Shown: one piece after another, positions 10,408 to 20,624 of the stretch
Layout: each line of letters starts with the position of its first letter
Position numbering within the stretch: position 1 is the first letter of the stretch
Assembly: GCA_003615045.1 (NCBI GenBank)
Contig: ML014245.1
Coordinates: 1-50,841, forward strand
Length of the DNA: 50,841 bases
DNA from: Caulochytrium protostelioides
Taxonomy: Eukaryota > Chytridiomycota > Caulochytriomycetes > Caulochytriales > Caulochytriaceae
Reading direction: 5' to 3'
Made by a program: the position numbers and the translations under genes
Notes under the pieces: model-generated
The model's database searches: none
The model's input: the letters and a program-made list of their open reading frames with translations, nothing else
What the model was told of the DNA's origin: nothing

Positions 10408-11450
10408 CCGGGAGGCGGGCCAGGCAGCAGCAGGACGATGCGGCCCGGGGGGGAGTCGCGTCGTCTGGAGCGCACCAGGAGACGGCTTTGGGCGAGCTGT
10501 GAAGGCGACGGGAGAGACACAGGGATGGCGAATGGGTGCTGCGAGCAACCCGCGGGGTGGGAGGTTCGGCGACGATGAGAGGCAGGCTCCGGCCAGGCAA
10601 GAACGATGGCGCAGCGGTCGCAGCGATACGACACACGGGACGCGAGACGCGGCGACGACGACGAGCCACGGAGACTGAGAAGGGGCGGTTGGGGTCAGTG
10701 ATGCGCAGTGCGGGCGAGTTGATACTGACGCGACCGGCGGACGCCTGGCCGACCCGTGGCCGTTCTCGCTAATCACGCGGCCGCGCGTCTTCCAGATGCC
10801 CCCGTGGGGAGACACCAGGACCCGCGGGGATGCCGCTGCCACGGCGTCCAGGGCTCAGGCCGTTCGGCCGCTGCTGCGCCACACGCTGCTGCGCCACAGT
10901 CCCCGGCGCGGCGCGGCGCGTCGGCGGCATCGGGGCAGCCGCAGCGCGCGCGATCGTCCCCATGCGGATGTCTGAGCGATCGACCCCACGAGCAACTATC
11001 ACGCGAGCGGCTATCACGCGAGCGACCATCATGGCGATCGGCTATCACGCGAGCGACCATCACGGCGATCGATCGATCGTCCTCACGCCACCGGCCGCGT
11101 GATCGATCGCTTTGGGCTGCGCCTCGGAGCTCGCGGTATCGCGTCGCACCGCGGCGCATCGCTGGTGGTCTCGTGTCCTCTTCCCCATCCTCGCTCCGCC
11201 AGCCGCACCGAAGGAGGGATTTCCGCCGTAGCGCTCTCGACGCCGGCGCCTGTCTCATTGCCGGACCACCCTGCCCGCCACGTGGTGGCAGATCACCGGG
11301 TCCGCTGCCGCGCCCGTCGCATCGTCTCACTCCTTCGCGACCGGCCCTTGGTCGGACGCTCTCCCGGCCGCCTCGCGCATCGTCCTGCATCGTCCTCCCC
11401 ACCAGCCCGACGGGACGGGTCTGCGGGCATCTTTGCTGATCAGTGCAGCG
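10408..11450. promoter_or_regulatory. Divergent LTN1-POM152 intergenic region
   Basis: About 1.04 kb lies between the two divergent start codons and must hold both promoters. No TATA box stands out. The notable element is a tandem repeat at 10996-11071. I see no gene in it; the long antisense frame continuing from listerin has no ATG. Confidence 0.6.
10996..11071. repeat. 31-bp tandem repeat in divergent promoter region
   Basis: Units 11010-11040 and 11041-11071 are 31 bp each and differ at one base. A 14-bp partial copy precedes them (10996-11009). Each unit begins GCTATCACGCGAGCGACCAT and ends in GCGATCG, so the array is rich in CGATCG palindromes and is followed by GATCGATCG. Confidence 0.88.
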
Positions 11451-14400
11451 ATGCCACCGTCGACGCGCGCGAATAGCGCCGTCTCGACGCGCGCGAACAG
11501 CGCGGCGTCACTCGTCACGGACGGCGGCGGCGGCAACGGCGGCGACGGCGCGGCATGGCATCTCGGCGGCGTGCCCGTGCACGCGGCGACGGCCATCAAT
11601 GCAGCGCTGCTCGTGGCTTGCCAGGCCGCTCAGCTGCCCGGCGTCCCGCCTCCGCCTCCGCTCCTCGCGGCGTTCCTGCCCGCCGCCACGGCAACGGCGC
11701 TCGTCAACCTGGCCTGGCCGCTCTGGGCCCGCGCCGGGTCGCTGACCGAGCTGCTCGCGTCCGCCGGCCTCTTCAAGGCGCTCGCCTACCGCCGCTGGCC
11801 GGGAACGCGGCTGGCGCTCGCCGGCCGCCTGCAGACGGGCGCCGCGCCGCCCGCCCACCACCGCCTCCTGGTCCTCCTGCTCGCCGCCGCCCTCAACGCG
11901 CTCTGGGTCTTCCGCGTCCGCGCCAAGATCGGGTTCTCCCGCGCCGGCGTCGTCGCGGCCCTTGCGCTCCTCAGCGCCCTGGATCTGCTCTATGACCAAA
12001 CGAGCCAGTTCATGGTCGTCCCGCCGTCTTCGCCCGCGGCGCACCGGCGCGGCGGCCTGGCCGGCAGCCCCCTCAAGCCGCCGACCGCGCCCCCGGCGTA
12101 CGCCGCCGACGTCGATGGCCTCGGCAGCCATATCCTCGGACAGCACCGCGTCGAAATCGTGCGCGCCGGCGCCGCCACGTTTAATCCGCGGGGCCAGTCC
12201 TTCTGCTCCCACGACGCGGCGCAGGCCCACGACGTGCCCGTCGTCATGAAGGGCGTCGCGCCGTTCGTTGTCTCGTTCGAGCATACCGATCGAGACGGCC
12301 GTGTCCATGCGCTGCACAACCAGACGCTCACGGACGCCGACCGCATGGCGTCGCCGGCGTCGCCGGCGTTCCGCGGCCACGGTGGCGGCGGCCACGGCGG
12401 CTGGCCGGGTCTCGACCACCACTTCCACGCCTACCGCGTCACCCTTAGCGGTTTCGGTCTCTGGCGGCTGACGGCCATGTCGGACGCCACGGGCGAGCCT
12501 GCGGATCTCTCGGGCGCCTCAGTGGCCGTCGTCGCGCCGTGCCCGGTGGCGCGCTGGATGGATTTGCCGGCTGTGGCGGCGCGAGACGCCATCGCGTCGT
12601 CGTCGACGGTATCGCAGCGCCGTCGCGACCACGACGCTTTGTTGAGCTATCATGGCTGCGAGAATGACGTCCTGACGTGGCAGCTCCAGGTGGTGGGTGT
12701 ACCGCCGCTGCGGGTGCGCTACCTCGAAAGCCACGCTGATTTTTCGCAGCTGCGAACGCTCCACATTGGTGCCGATGGCCGGGTCGTCCGACCCGGATCG
12801 CCAAGCCCCCCATCGTCGGATCTGTCATCGCCCTCTCCAAGCTCCACGGCCACCACCCTGCAACTCCCGGCATCGCGGGACCCAGCGCAGACGCAGCAGC
12901 GCATTGCTGCCTACCTGCAGACCATTGCGGCGCTCCCGTTCACGATCGACCAGTCCGCGACGCTCACCACGGCGACGCTGCAGACTTTCCATCTGCAGTC
13001 AGTCCAGGACGGACTAGGCCACGTAACCGAGTGGGTTGATGCGCTCGATGCTGCAGCGGGCGATGGCAGCGACGGCGAAGGCGGCGCCATGGATCATGAT
13101 GACGATCACGCGCGGGACGGGGGTCTCGGTCGCGCCGCCGTGGCCGGACGTGGCCGGGGCCGGGCCGACGACCCGGATGCCGAGCGCTTTGTCGCGCGCC
13201 TGCTCGAGTCGGAAGCAATGCAGACGCTCGTGACGCTGGAAGGCCACGCGGCGCCGGACGTTCGCTTCGACGGTGCCGCCTCGCTGCTAATGTGCTTGGG
13301 CGGCCGCGCGCGGCTCCGCTTCCATCTGACCGGCGAGCCGCCCTTTACCCTCCAAATCGCCCACGAACCCGCCTTCCTGGCCTCCGAGTCCGCGTCCAAG
13401 TCGACAGCAGCAGCAGCAGAATCAGTTTCAGCACGAGCATCTTCAGTGAAGCGCTCAGACGGCACGGACCCCGCGCGTGGCCGTGTGACCGTGCACACCC
13501 TCACCGTGCCCGACCGGACCGGCGAGATGGAGGTCGCGTCGTTTGGGACGTACCGCGTGGTCAGTGTCGAGGACGCCTACTGCCGCGTGGTGTATGCGCC
13601 ACATCCTGACGACGAGGCCGACAACGGCGTCCGTGATGGGCTGGCGGCCGCCGGAGATCCGGCGCGCCGCGACCAGGTACGGACGGTCGACCCCATCCAC
13701 CCGCCCACGATGGCGCTGCACGTCACAGCAATCAATGCGTCGTGCGTCGGGTCGACGGGCGCGCACGTCGCGTTTGACTTCACGGGCGCGCCGCCCTTCC
13801 GTGTCGACTTTGTCGAGCGTTTCCTCGGCGCGGATGCCGCTGCCGCCGCTGCTGCCCTCGAGACCACCTCCGCCTCAGCGACGACGCACTCGACCTCGCG
13901 CTTTTTCACGAGCACCACGGGGCGCAGCCAGCTCGCGCTTGAGCCGCCGCATCCCGGCGTCTACGAGTATACCTTTGTGCGGCTCGTCGATACGAACTTT
14001 CCCGAGGGCCGCGCCGTCGCCGAGCCGCCGGTGCGCATGACCGTGCATCCCGTCTCCTCGGCGACCCTCGACCCCATCACCCCGGCGCGCGTCTGCGGCC
14101 GCGACCCGGTCACGGCCACTGCGCGGTTGTCGGGCACCCCGCCGTGGACGCTCACCTACGAAGTCATGGCCTCGGCCGACCGCGCCCGGCACGTGCGGCA
14201 ACTCGAGGCAATCACAGAGCCGGTGGTCGTGCTGCCCTTGCTCGAGGGCGACGCGGCGGCGGCCCTGGGCCCGGGCCTCGTGACCGTCAGCCTGCTCAAC
14301 ATCACCGACGGCCACGCGTGCCCGCGCACGCTGTCGGGCGCCGCCGTCGGCCTCGGGTCGACGCTCGCCGCGTCCGAGGAAGACGCCGCTGCCGCCCGTG

Positions 14401-14876
14401 GCCGTGGCGCGTCCGTGTCCACGTCCCGTCTGGCGGACGCTGCTGCCGCCCGCCGCGACCCGCGCCTGGCGACGCCGGCGGTGTCCCAAGCTTACGAGAT
14501 CCTCGCCGAGCGGCCGGTCGCGCGCCTGGACTGCGCGTCGCCGCAGGCCGCGGCCCGCCTCCGTGGCCAAGCCAGCGACGTCACGGTGCATTTCCGCGGC
14601 ACGCCGCCGTTCCGCTTTGCGGTCGAGCACCTACCTTTCGGTCCGACGGCTGCCGCCGCTTCGGCTTCCGCTTCGGCTTCAGTTGCTGGAGCCCCTTCGA
14701 GCGGCGACGCGGTCGTGGAAGAACGGGTGAGCGGCGCCCTCACCGCGGCCGTGCGCGTTCCGGCCGACACCGAGCGGATCCGCCTGATCCGCGTGGCCGA
14801 TGCCGACTGCACCGGACAGGTCGAGCCCACCGCCTGCCGCTTCACGCTGGTACCGGAGCCCCGTGTGGCTCTGCGT

Positions 14877-14907
<31 letters not shown>

Positions 14908-16544
14908 ATACGCCCAACGGCATGAACGCCGAGAGTGACGATGCAACCGCTGAGACGGCCGAGGACGCCGCCGGGTCCGTGGGCCGCATCGCCGGGTCGG
15001 CTCCGGCTTCCCCGGCCACGTCGCGCGTGTACACGGTGCCGGGCGTCTGTGCCGACGAGCCGGCGCCGGCCGTGCCGTTCGACTTGGAGGGCACGGCGCC
15101 GTTTACGCTGCGCGTGGCGCACTCCCCGTCGGCGGCCACGGCCGCCGAGCCCGGCCGCCTCGGCGCGCCTGTGACGCGCACCGTCCAAGCGCACCACCAC
15201 CGCTGGCGGCTCGAGCTCGACACGTCGGTTGTCGGCCGACAGCGCCACGTGGTCTCGGCGCTGGCGGACGCCAACTACCCGAGCCTCGTGCCCCTGACGA
15301 CGGCGCTCGTGGTCGAGCACGACGTGTATGCGCCGCCGACGGCGCGCTTCGTGGAGTCTAGCCTGGAGCAGTGCTTCTGGCGCCGCGACGGGTCGTCCCT
15401 CCACACGCAGCGCCAGAACGCTATCGCCCTGCAGCTCGAGGGCCACGGCCCGTTCACGGTCGCGTACCAAGTCATGTTCGGCGGCGTCCAGGTCATGAAT
15501 CAAACGCTCACCGACGTCGCCGGGCCCCAGGTCGCGCTCGCGCTGCCGCCGACCCGCGAGGTCGGCCGCTACATGATCGAGCTCCTGCACGTGACGGACG
15601 CCCGTGGCTGCGCCGCGCCGCTCGCGCCAAGCCACGCACGCCGCGCCGTCGTGCTCAAGGAGTCACCGGCGCTGCTGGATGTGCCCAAGGATGCCGCGGC
15701 CGAGGGGTCGCGCTCGCTCGGCCACCCGGCCACTGCTACCGCCGCCGCGGCGGGCGTGGACCCCGGCCCAGGCCCCGGCCCCGCGGCGGTGCTGTGCGAG
15801 GGCGACCTGAAGGTGCTGCGCACGGTCGGGGTGGGGCCGTTCGTGCTGCGTTACCGCTTCAACAACGGGACGGTGCAGGCGTCGCCGCCGCTGGACGACG
15901 AGCACATCACGCTGCTGACGGCGGCGCCCGGCCGCATCGAGATCGTCGAGCTGTGCTCCGTCAAGACGGGGTGCTGCGTGCGGCCCGGCATGGCCTTCGA
16001 CGTGCATCCGCTCCCGCGCGTCGCCATCAATGCGGGCGCCGCGCATACGGACGTGATCCGCCAGGGCCAGAAAAGCGTCATGACCCTCGCGTTCACGGGC
16101 ACGCCGCCGTTCCGGTTCGCGTATGTCAAGCAGCTGGGCGGCCGCCCGCGGCGGTCGCTGAACGGTGGCGATAGCGACGACGACAACGATGATGATGATG
16201 ACGATGATGATGGCGACGGCGACGGCGACGACAGCGACGGTGACGGCGACGGCGCGGACGACGACGACTCCCATGCCATGGACGTGGAGGATGCTGCCTT
16301 CGACACGGCGATGGCCCGGGGCAACGAAGCGGATGGCCACCGTGGTGGCCGCGTGCGCGCCGCGCGCCGTCGCCGCGGCCGCCATGACGTCGAGCATGTG
16401 ACCGTCGACGACGTGATGACGCCGCAGTACACGATCGATACGTACTACGAAGGCGTGTATACGGTCACCACAATCGCCGACCGGTTCTGCCACTTCCCGC
16501 GCAAGACCCACGACCCGGCCGAGGCGAATGTGACGATCCCGTAG
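11451..16544 (+). CDS. POM152: Nucleoporin POM152, nuclear pore membrane protein
   Basis: This is an integral pore-membrane nucleoporin that builds the lumenal ring of the fungal nuclear pore (family knowledge). The protein is about 1697 residues. The first ATG is 11451; the frame opens slightly earlier at a TTG. Several hydrophobic segments lie in residues 35-190, the last (AGVVAALALLSALDLLYDQ) followed by a long lumenal region. That region contains ten Ig-like/cadherin-like units, each marked by a G-x-x-PF signature: KGVAPFVV, VGVPPLRV, TGEPPFTL, TGAPPFRV, SGTPPWTL, RGTPPFRF, EGTAPFTL, EGHGPFTV, VGVGPFVL and TGTPPFRF. The protein is longer than yeast Pom152 because of Ala/Ser-rich inserts and a very acidic insert in the last unit (16168-16320). 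It is intronless and divergent from listerin. Confidence 0.92.
16168..16320 (+). other. Acidic codon-repeat insert in POM152
   Basis: A run of GAC/GAT/GGC codons encodes a stretch of almost only Asp and Gly, interrupting the tenth Ig-like unit between its TGTPPFRF strand and the final strands. The bases are an imperfect GAYGAY/GGCGAC repeat, so replication slippage is the likely source. Confidence 0.8.
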
Positions 16545-17166
16545 TCGCCCTCCGCTCTTCGACCAGAAGCGAAGGCGGCGGCGACAGGGGAGAGGCTCCT
16601 CGCTGCTTCCGTGGCGGGCTCTGGCGCCGTCGCGATCCTGACGCCCGAGCCGCGGTGTCGGCCGACGTCCGGGAGCTCCATGGGCATGGCCGAGGGGGCT
16701 CGGCTGGTGCCCCGCACGTGCGACGACGGCCAGCGAAGCATCGGGAGGGCCGCTTGCCGCGGGGCGTCAGCGCGAGCGTGCCTCGGTGCGTGGTCGGCAG
16801 GTCGGCCTCGTCCGCGTGCTCTGCGCAGCTCCGATCCACCGACCCACTATCTGTAATGAACCCCGAATTTCTTGGCCGAACCGCGCCGGCGGCTGGGACC
16901 TGGGGGATCGTCGGCCCGCCGGGGCTTCCGAGGGCGTGCGCGCCGGGCTCCGTGCGCGCCAGGGTCCCGAGCGTCGGGTCCCCTGAACGTTCTTTCGTCG
17001 TCGTCTTTGCTTTTGGCCATTCCGGCGCCGGATGCTCCGCACGTCGTGCTGCTTCCTCTCCAGACAGCCACGGAGGGCCCGGTAGCGGTCGAAGCCGCGC
17101 GGCCCGCGGCGAGGCCAGGGGGTCCGGCGCGGCGGCGCCGAGGGGCAGTGGGATCAGGTCGGGTCC

Positions 17167-17244
17167 CCGTGGCACGGCGCGGCGCGGTCGGGAACAGCGT
17201 GCAAGCTGCCACTGCCTCTGACCGTGGCACGGCGCGGCGCGGTC
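17167..17244. repeat. 23-bp exact direct repeat, 55 bp apart
   Basis: The copies are 17167-17189 and 17222-17244 and are identical over 23 bases. They lie 60-140 bp upstream of the TATA box at 17305, a position expected for a duplicated activator site. That role is inference. Confidence 0.8.
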
Positions 17245-17304
17245 CCGTCGGGCTGGGGCTTGGCGGGGTCGCGGGAGGACCGCTCAGCGTCACTTCGTTC
17301 GGAG

Positions 17305-17311
17305 TATAAAA
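17305..17311 (+). promoter_or_regulatory. TATA box candidate
   Basis: A perfect TATAAAA in otherwise GC-rich sequence, upstream on the same strand of the membrane-protein gene at 17708. TATA boxes are rare in this window, so it is conspicuous. Confidence 0.5.
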
Positions 17312-17707
17312 CCGCGGTCGGCCCACACCGGTCCCTCGCATCGGTCCGTGCCGAAGACGGGGACGGGAGCCTCGGTGGTCGGTGCGAGAACCGTGCGCCA
17401 TCAGCGAGCAGGGACGAGGCCATGCGGGCCGCACACGCCTGCCATCCGCCTGCCGATCCTCTGCGCCACCAGGGATTCCCCCGATGCTCGCGTCTCGCCT
17501 GTTGGAAGGCGACACTCGCACGTCTTTTGCTCGTTGAACACGGCCCCTACTGCTGGACGTCACTTATCCTGCGCGGGGACCTTCTGCCGACGAGTGACCA
17601 GCATCTCTCTCCGCGAGCGCCCGTTCCAACGCCTTAATCGCGGGTCATACCCATAACCATCCTCTTTCCGTTCTCCAGGGGGTCGATCCCGGGCGAAAGC
17701 ACCCATC

Positions 17708-18883
17708 ATGGTCGCTGTTGCTCGGCCCGTCCGCGGCACGAGCCGTCTGCCCCTCACCGCGATGCTGCTCGTCGGCTGGTCTATGATGGCGGTGCTTGGA
17801 AGCGTGGCCGTGTCCGCGTCATCGCTGGCGGCACCAGACGCACCACAGAAAGCATCGGCCGCGACGCCGCCCCCTGAAGGGCACACGATCACGGTCACCG
17901 TGAAGGATACGGACCCGAACAACCCGAACGCCGTCGAGACGCGGGCGTCGTGGCCGCTGATCCAGGCCGCGCAGCTCCGGCTCGCGCGCCGCATTGCCGT
18001 CGACCCCGTGGTCGGCGCGTACCTCGACGGCCTCGCCGAGCCGCATCCCGCCACCGGCGTCGCGCCCCTCACCGCGGACCAGCGCGACGTCGTCGCCGCC
18101 TACCTCGCGGAGCCCGACCTCGCCGCTCACGTCGCCCATACCTGGGGCAGCCTCTCGACCCATCTGCTGAGCAGCGTTGAGAGCAAGATCGCGATGCTCG
18201 GCGCGTCCGTGCGCGACGCCCACGACCAGCAGACCGTCGCCGGGCTGAGCCACACCGTGCGGCAGCACCTCGCCGTCGCGCTCCAGTCGCACCCGAGCTT
18301 CGCGGGCACCGACACCCGCGCCGTCTTCCGCGGGCTGGACCACGAGCACCCGCCGGCCCAGGCCCGCGCCCGCGCCGCCGCCGAGGCTCCGCTCCGTGCC
18401 CGGCCCTCGCTCCGGCTCGACCGCCAGCACCTCCACCAGCCCTTCGAGCCGACCGCCATGCCCTCCGCCCTCCCGCCCGCCCGCGTCCTGCAGGACAAGC
18501 CCCGCGGTTTCTCGGCCATACTGGCCGCCACCGTCATGGTGCATGCGACGTCCTCAATCAGCATGCCTCCCCACGTGGTTAATGTCGTGCATACCGCGCC
18601 CGCCGCCACGCCCGTGGCGGCTACCGAGCCTGCCGCCTTAGCCATCGCGCGTGGCCAGGCGCTGCAGCCGGCGCGGCGGCTGCGCCGCGTCAAACGCTGG
18701 TTTTTCTATGAACCTTATTATGAACCTGTGTTCGTGTCGTATTGGGATCCCGTGCCGATCTCTCCAGAGGCCACCATCATCCTCTTTGTCCTCGTGGCGA
18801 TCATTTTGGTAGCCAGCATCGCTTCGGGCATGATGTATCAGGGCCGACGCACGCGCGTTCACCACTACGTCGAATACTACTAG
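17708..18883 (+). CDS. Type I membrane protein of unknown function
   Basis: The product is 391 residues and I recognise no family. The start ATG has a good context (CATC-ATG-G). Residues 15-42 form a long hydrophobic signal peptide ending in Ala/Ser. Residues 45-300 are Ala/Arg-rich and helical with His/Gln stretches and no Cys pairs. Near the C-terminus an aromatic, acidic patch (WFFYEPYYEPVFVSYWDP) directly precedes a 25-residue transmembrane segment (about 355-379, ATIILFVLVAIILVASIAS). A short basic and aromatic tail ends VHHYVEYY. The topology is therefore a lumenal or extracellular body with a small cytosolic tail. Base composition matches its neighbours. It could be a cell-surface or secretory-pathway membrane protein; nothing finer is supported. 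Confidence 0.78.
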   Translation: MVAVARPVRGTSRLPLTAMLLVGWSMMAVLGSVAVSASSLAAPDAPQKASAATPPPEGHTITVTVKDTDPNNPNAVETRASWPLIQAAQLRLARRIAVDPVVGAYLDGLAEPHPATGVAPLTADQRDVVAAYLAEPDLAAHVAHTWGSLSTHLLSSVESKIAMLGASVRDAHDQQTVAGLSHTVRQHLAVALQSHPSFAGTDTRAVFRGLDHEHPPAQARARAAAEAPLRARPSLRLDRQHLHQPFEPTAMPSALPPARVLQDKPRGFSAILAATVMVHATSSISMPPHVVNVVHTAPAATPVAATEPAALAIARGQALQPARRLRRVKRWFFYEPYYEPVFVSYWDPVPISPEATIILFVLVAIILVASIASGMMYQGRRTRVHHYVEYY

Positions 18884-18994
18884 ATTATTTTTCAACAAGA
18901 GATTGCATATATTGGCCCTACCTCATGCGCACACTATCCCCTCCGTGGTGCCCCCCCGCCCCCCCGCTCCACCGAGGCAGTAGCGCATTTTGAT
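18884..18994. other. Short intergenic stretch with poly-C run
   Basis: This holds a run of C with single interruptions (about 18951-18967) after the membrane-protein gene. The minus-strand Fanzor-type relic ends just beyond it. Confidence 0.5.
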
Positions 18995-19815
18995 TCAGTG
19001 TCGGATGGGCTTGCCGAGCTTGGGCCGCCACGTGGTTGGCTCCGGGTGGCGACACAGCGCTATCGGTCTTTCCGGTATAGCCAGACAGCGTCGGATGTTC
19101 AACGCGACATTTGCCGGTTCACCAACTTGCTGTGGGTGGATTCACAACCCAGTCAATCTCGAACCACGGTCTTCGTGCGCCGGCGTTGAACAGGCTAGAG
19201 GACCACATTGGTCTGGACATACACCCGGGTCTCGCAGACCGGGGTGGCCGGCGTCGGCGCGGTCGGGGAAGCCCCCGCACGCCTCGTCCGAGCCCGGTTG
19301 ACGCGCGTCGGTTCGGTCGAGCGAGCGTCCGCCCAGGACGCGCGAGATAATCAGCACCTTCGTCGGGTCCCGGGGTTTGCACCTTGGTCAGGATCTCCTT
19401 CGTCTTGGCATGTCCCTGGGTTGTCCGGAACTCGTCGACCAGGATGGCTCGAAACGCTGGGACGCGCGAGCGATTGGAACAGAGATCCCGCCCTCGCCGC
19501 CAGGAGCAAACGTGGTGCTCCCATCGGCGACCACCACTTCAGCGACCGCGGGTTTCATCTCCGTGGTCGTCCCCTTGGCGACGCGGTGCAAGAACGGGGC
19601 CAACACGCGCTGCTTCCCACTGTACAGCCGCAGGCGCTGGCGTGCCCAGCGCGGCTTCAGAGACTCGATTCCACAGCGGCTGGTACGTGACGAGCCACAC
19701 CTCCTAGCTGCCAGCTGACAACCTGGCCTTTGGATCCCACCATGGCCATAACGATGTTGGTGCGGCCCGGGTCGTTCCCGAGGATGCCTTCCTGATCCAG
19801 GTTGTCTGCCGCGGG
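18995..19815 (-). pseudogene. Decayed TnpB/Fanzor-type RuvC nuclease gene (relic A)
   Basis: Pieces of one protein are spread over three reading frames on the minus strand, in the order expected for TnpB/Fanzor proteins. First comes a RuvC-I-like block GNDPGRTNIVMAM, with its Asp codon at 19771-19773. Next is a conserved basic block PRWARQRLRLYSGKQR (about 19625-19670), then VVVADGSTTFAPGGEGG (about 19500-19535), then ILVDEFRTTQ (19416-19445). Last is a C-terminal block NVALNIRRCL (19082-19111) followed by PIALCRHPEP and a TGA at 18995-18997. The frame changes at least three times, so no intact product is possible. In TnpB/Fanzor proteins the last block reads R-D-x-N-A-A-x-N; here the Asp position reads Pro. 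Fanzors are eukaryotic TnpB relatives, known from chytrids among others, that act as RNA-guided DNA nucleases. No zinc-finger cysteines, terminal repeats or guide-RNA region could be placed. The assignment rests on motif order, not on a search. Confidence 0.72.
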
Positions 19816-20624
19816 TAATCTGGGTCTGATCGGGGGGTGTCGCGGTGCTCGGTCTGATCGGCCGCACCGCCGCGTCGCGCAGCAGCCGTTCTCGAGATCC
19901 AAGCAGTGCCCGCCGTCCGTGGCCGCCGCCGCCGCCGTCGCCGCTGGGTGGCCGCTCGTGGTCCGGGAACGCCCGATCGGTCGGTCGGATCCCCTCGTGC
20001 TCCGCCTCGCGCTCACGGAGGTACGGACGCGTCCACGCGCTGTTGTCTCTTGGAGGGATGGGTCGGGATGTCGTTATCCACGACCCGAGATGGCGGAGCA
20101 TGGCGCGGGCGTCGCGTACACCAGCGCGAGACGCCGTCGGCGGTCGGCGCATCGTGCGCGGCCTCGGGAAGGGGCGGCGCGCCCCGCGAGGCTGGGGTCG
20201 CCGGAAGGGTGGTGGGACGCATGGGCGGGCTGCACGCATGCCGCAAGGATGATCCGAGCGGCCGGGAGATCGGCGGCGCGCGGCGGCGGCGGCGGCGGCG
20301 GCTCGGCCGCGTCTGGTCAACGGTGGCATCCGCTCACGTCTTCTTTTCGGATCGCGTCGACGGCCAGCGCGCCGTGGCGGTTGCTGAGGAGAGTTAGAAC
20401 GAGGCGTCGTCCGCGTAGATGACGGTCTATGGCGGGCCGTGCGTCCGTGATCGTTGACGGGGCTGATCCGCGCATGGCCGCAGGACCTCCTTTTGCCGAC
20501 TGCCGGCTCCGTCCCTGATACGTTGGCCTCTCTACTCCTCATTGTCCCCCCTGTTCATCATCCAGAGCGTCAATCCCTGAAACCGCCAGACAGGTGATCC
20601 CCCCCCTGCTTGATTGTTGTCGCG
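19816..20624. other. GC-rich intergenic region upstream of UGDH
   Basis: Several frames stay open here because of GC richness (for example a minus-strand frame up to 20542), but none has a convincing start or domain. The N-terminal part of the Fanzor-type relic may extend into it in unrecognisable form. A GGC repeat lies at about 20279-20302. The UGDH promoter must be in the last few hundred bases; no TATA box is obvious. Confidence 0.45.

Larger units (their letters stand above)
16545..17707. promoter_or_regulatory. 1.16-kb intergenic region with direct repeat and TATA box
   Basis: No gene is recognised. A 23-bp exact direct repeat occurs at 17167-17189 and 17222-17244, 55 bp apart, beginning CCGTGGCACGGCGCGGCGCG. 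It is followed by a consensus TATAAAA at 17305-17311. The next start codon on this strand is at 17708, so a 5' leader of roughly 370 bp would be implied if this box serves that gene. Confidence 0.5.

Noticed and set aside
10408-10842. N-terminal extension of listerin
   Set aside because: The frame is open but begins with GTG and has no conserved sequence. The first ATG gives MGKKD, which fits listerin starts.
19388-20542. 384-codon minus-strand frame as an intact transposon gene
   Set aside because: Only its last part (below about 19680) belongs to the nuclease relic. RuvC-I, VDEFRT and the C-terminal block lie in other frames, so it is not an intact gene.
18884-20624. Terminal inverted repeats or a guide-RNA gene flanking relic A
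   Set aside because: No convincing inverted repeat pair or structured, conserved 3' flank could be seen by eye. Claiming one would need intact paralogues for comparison.
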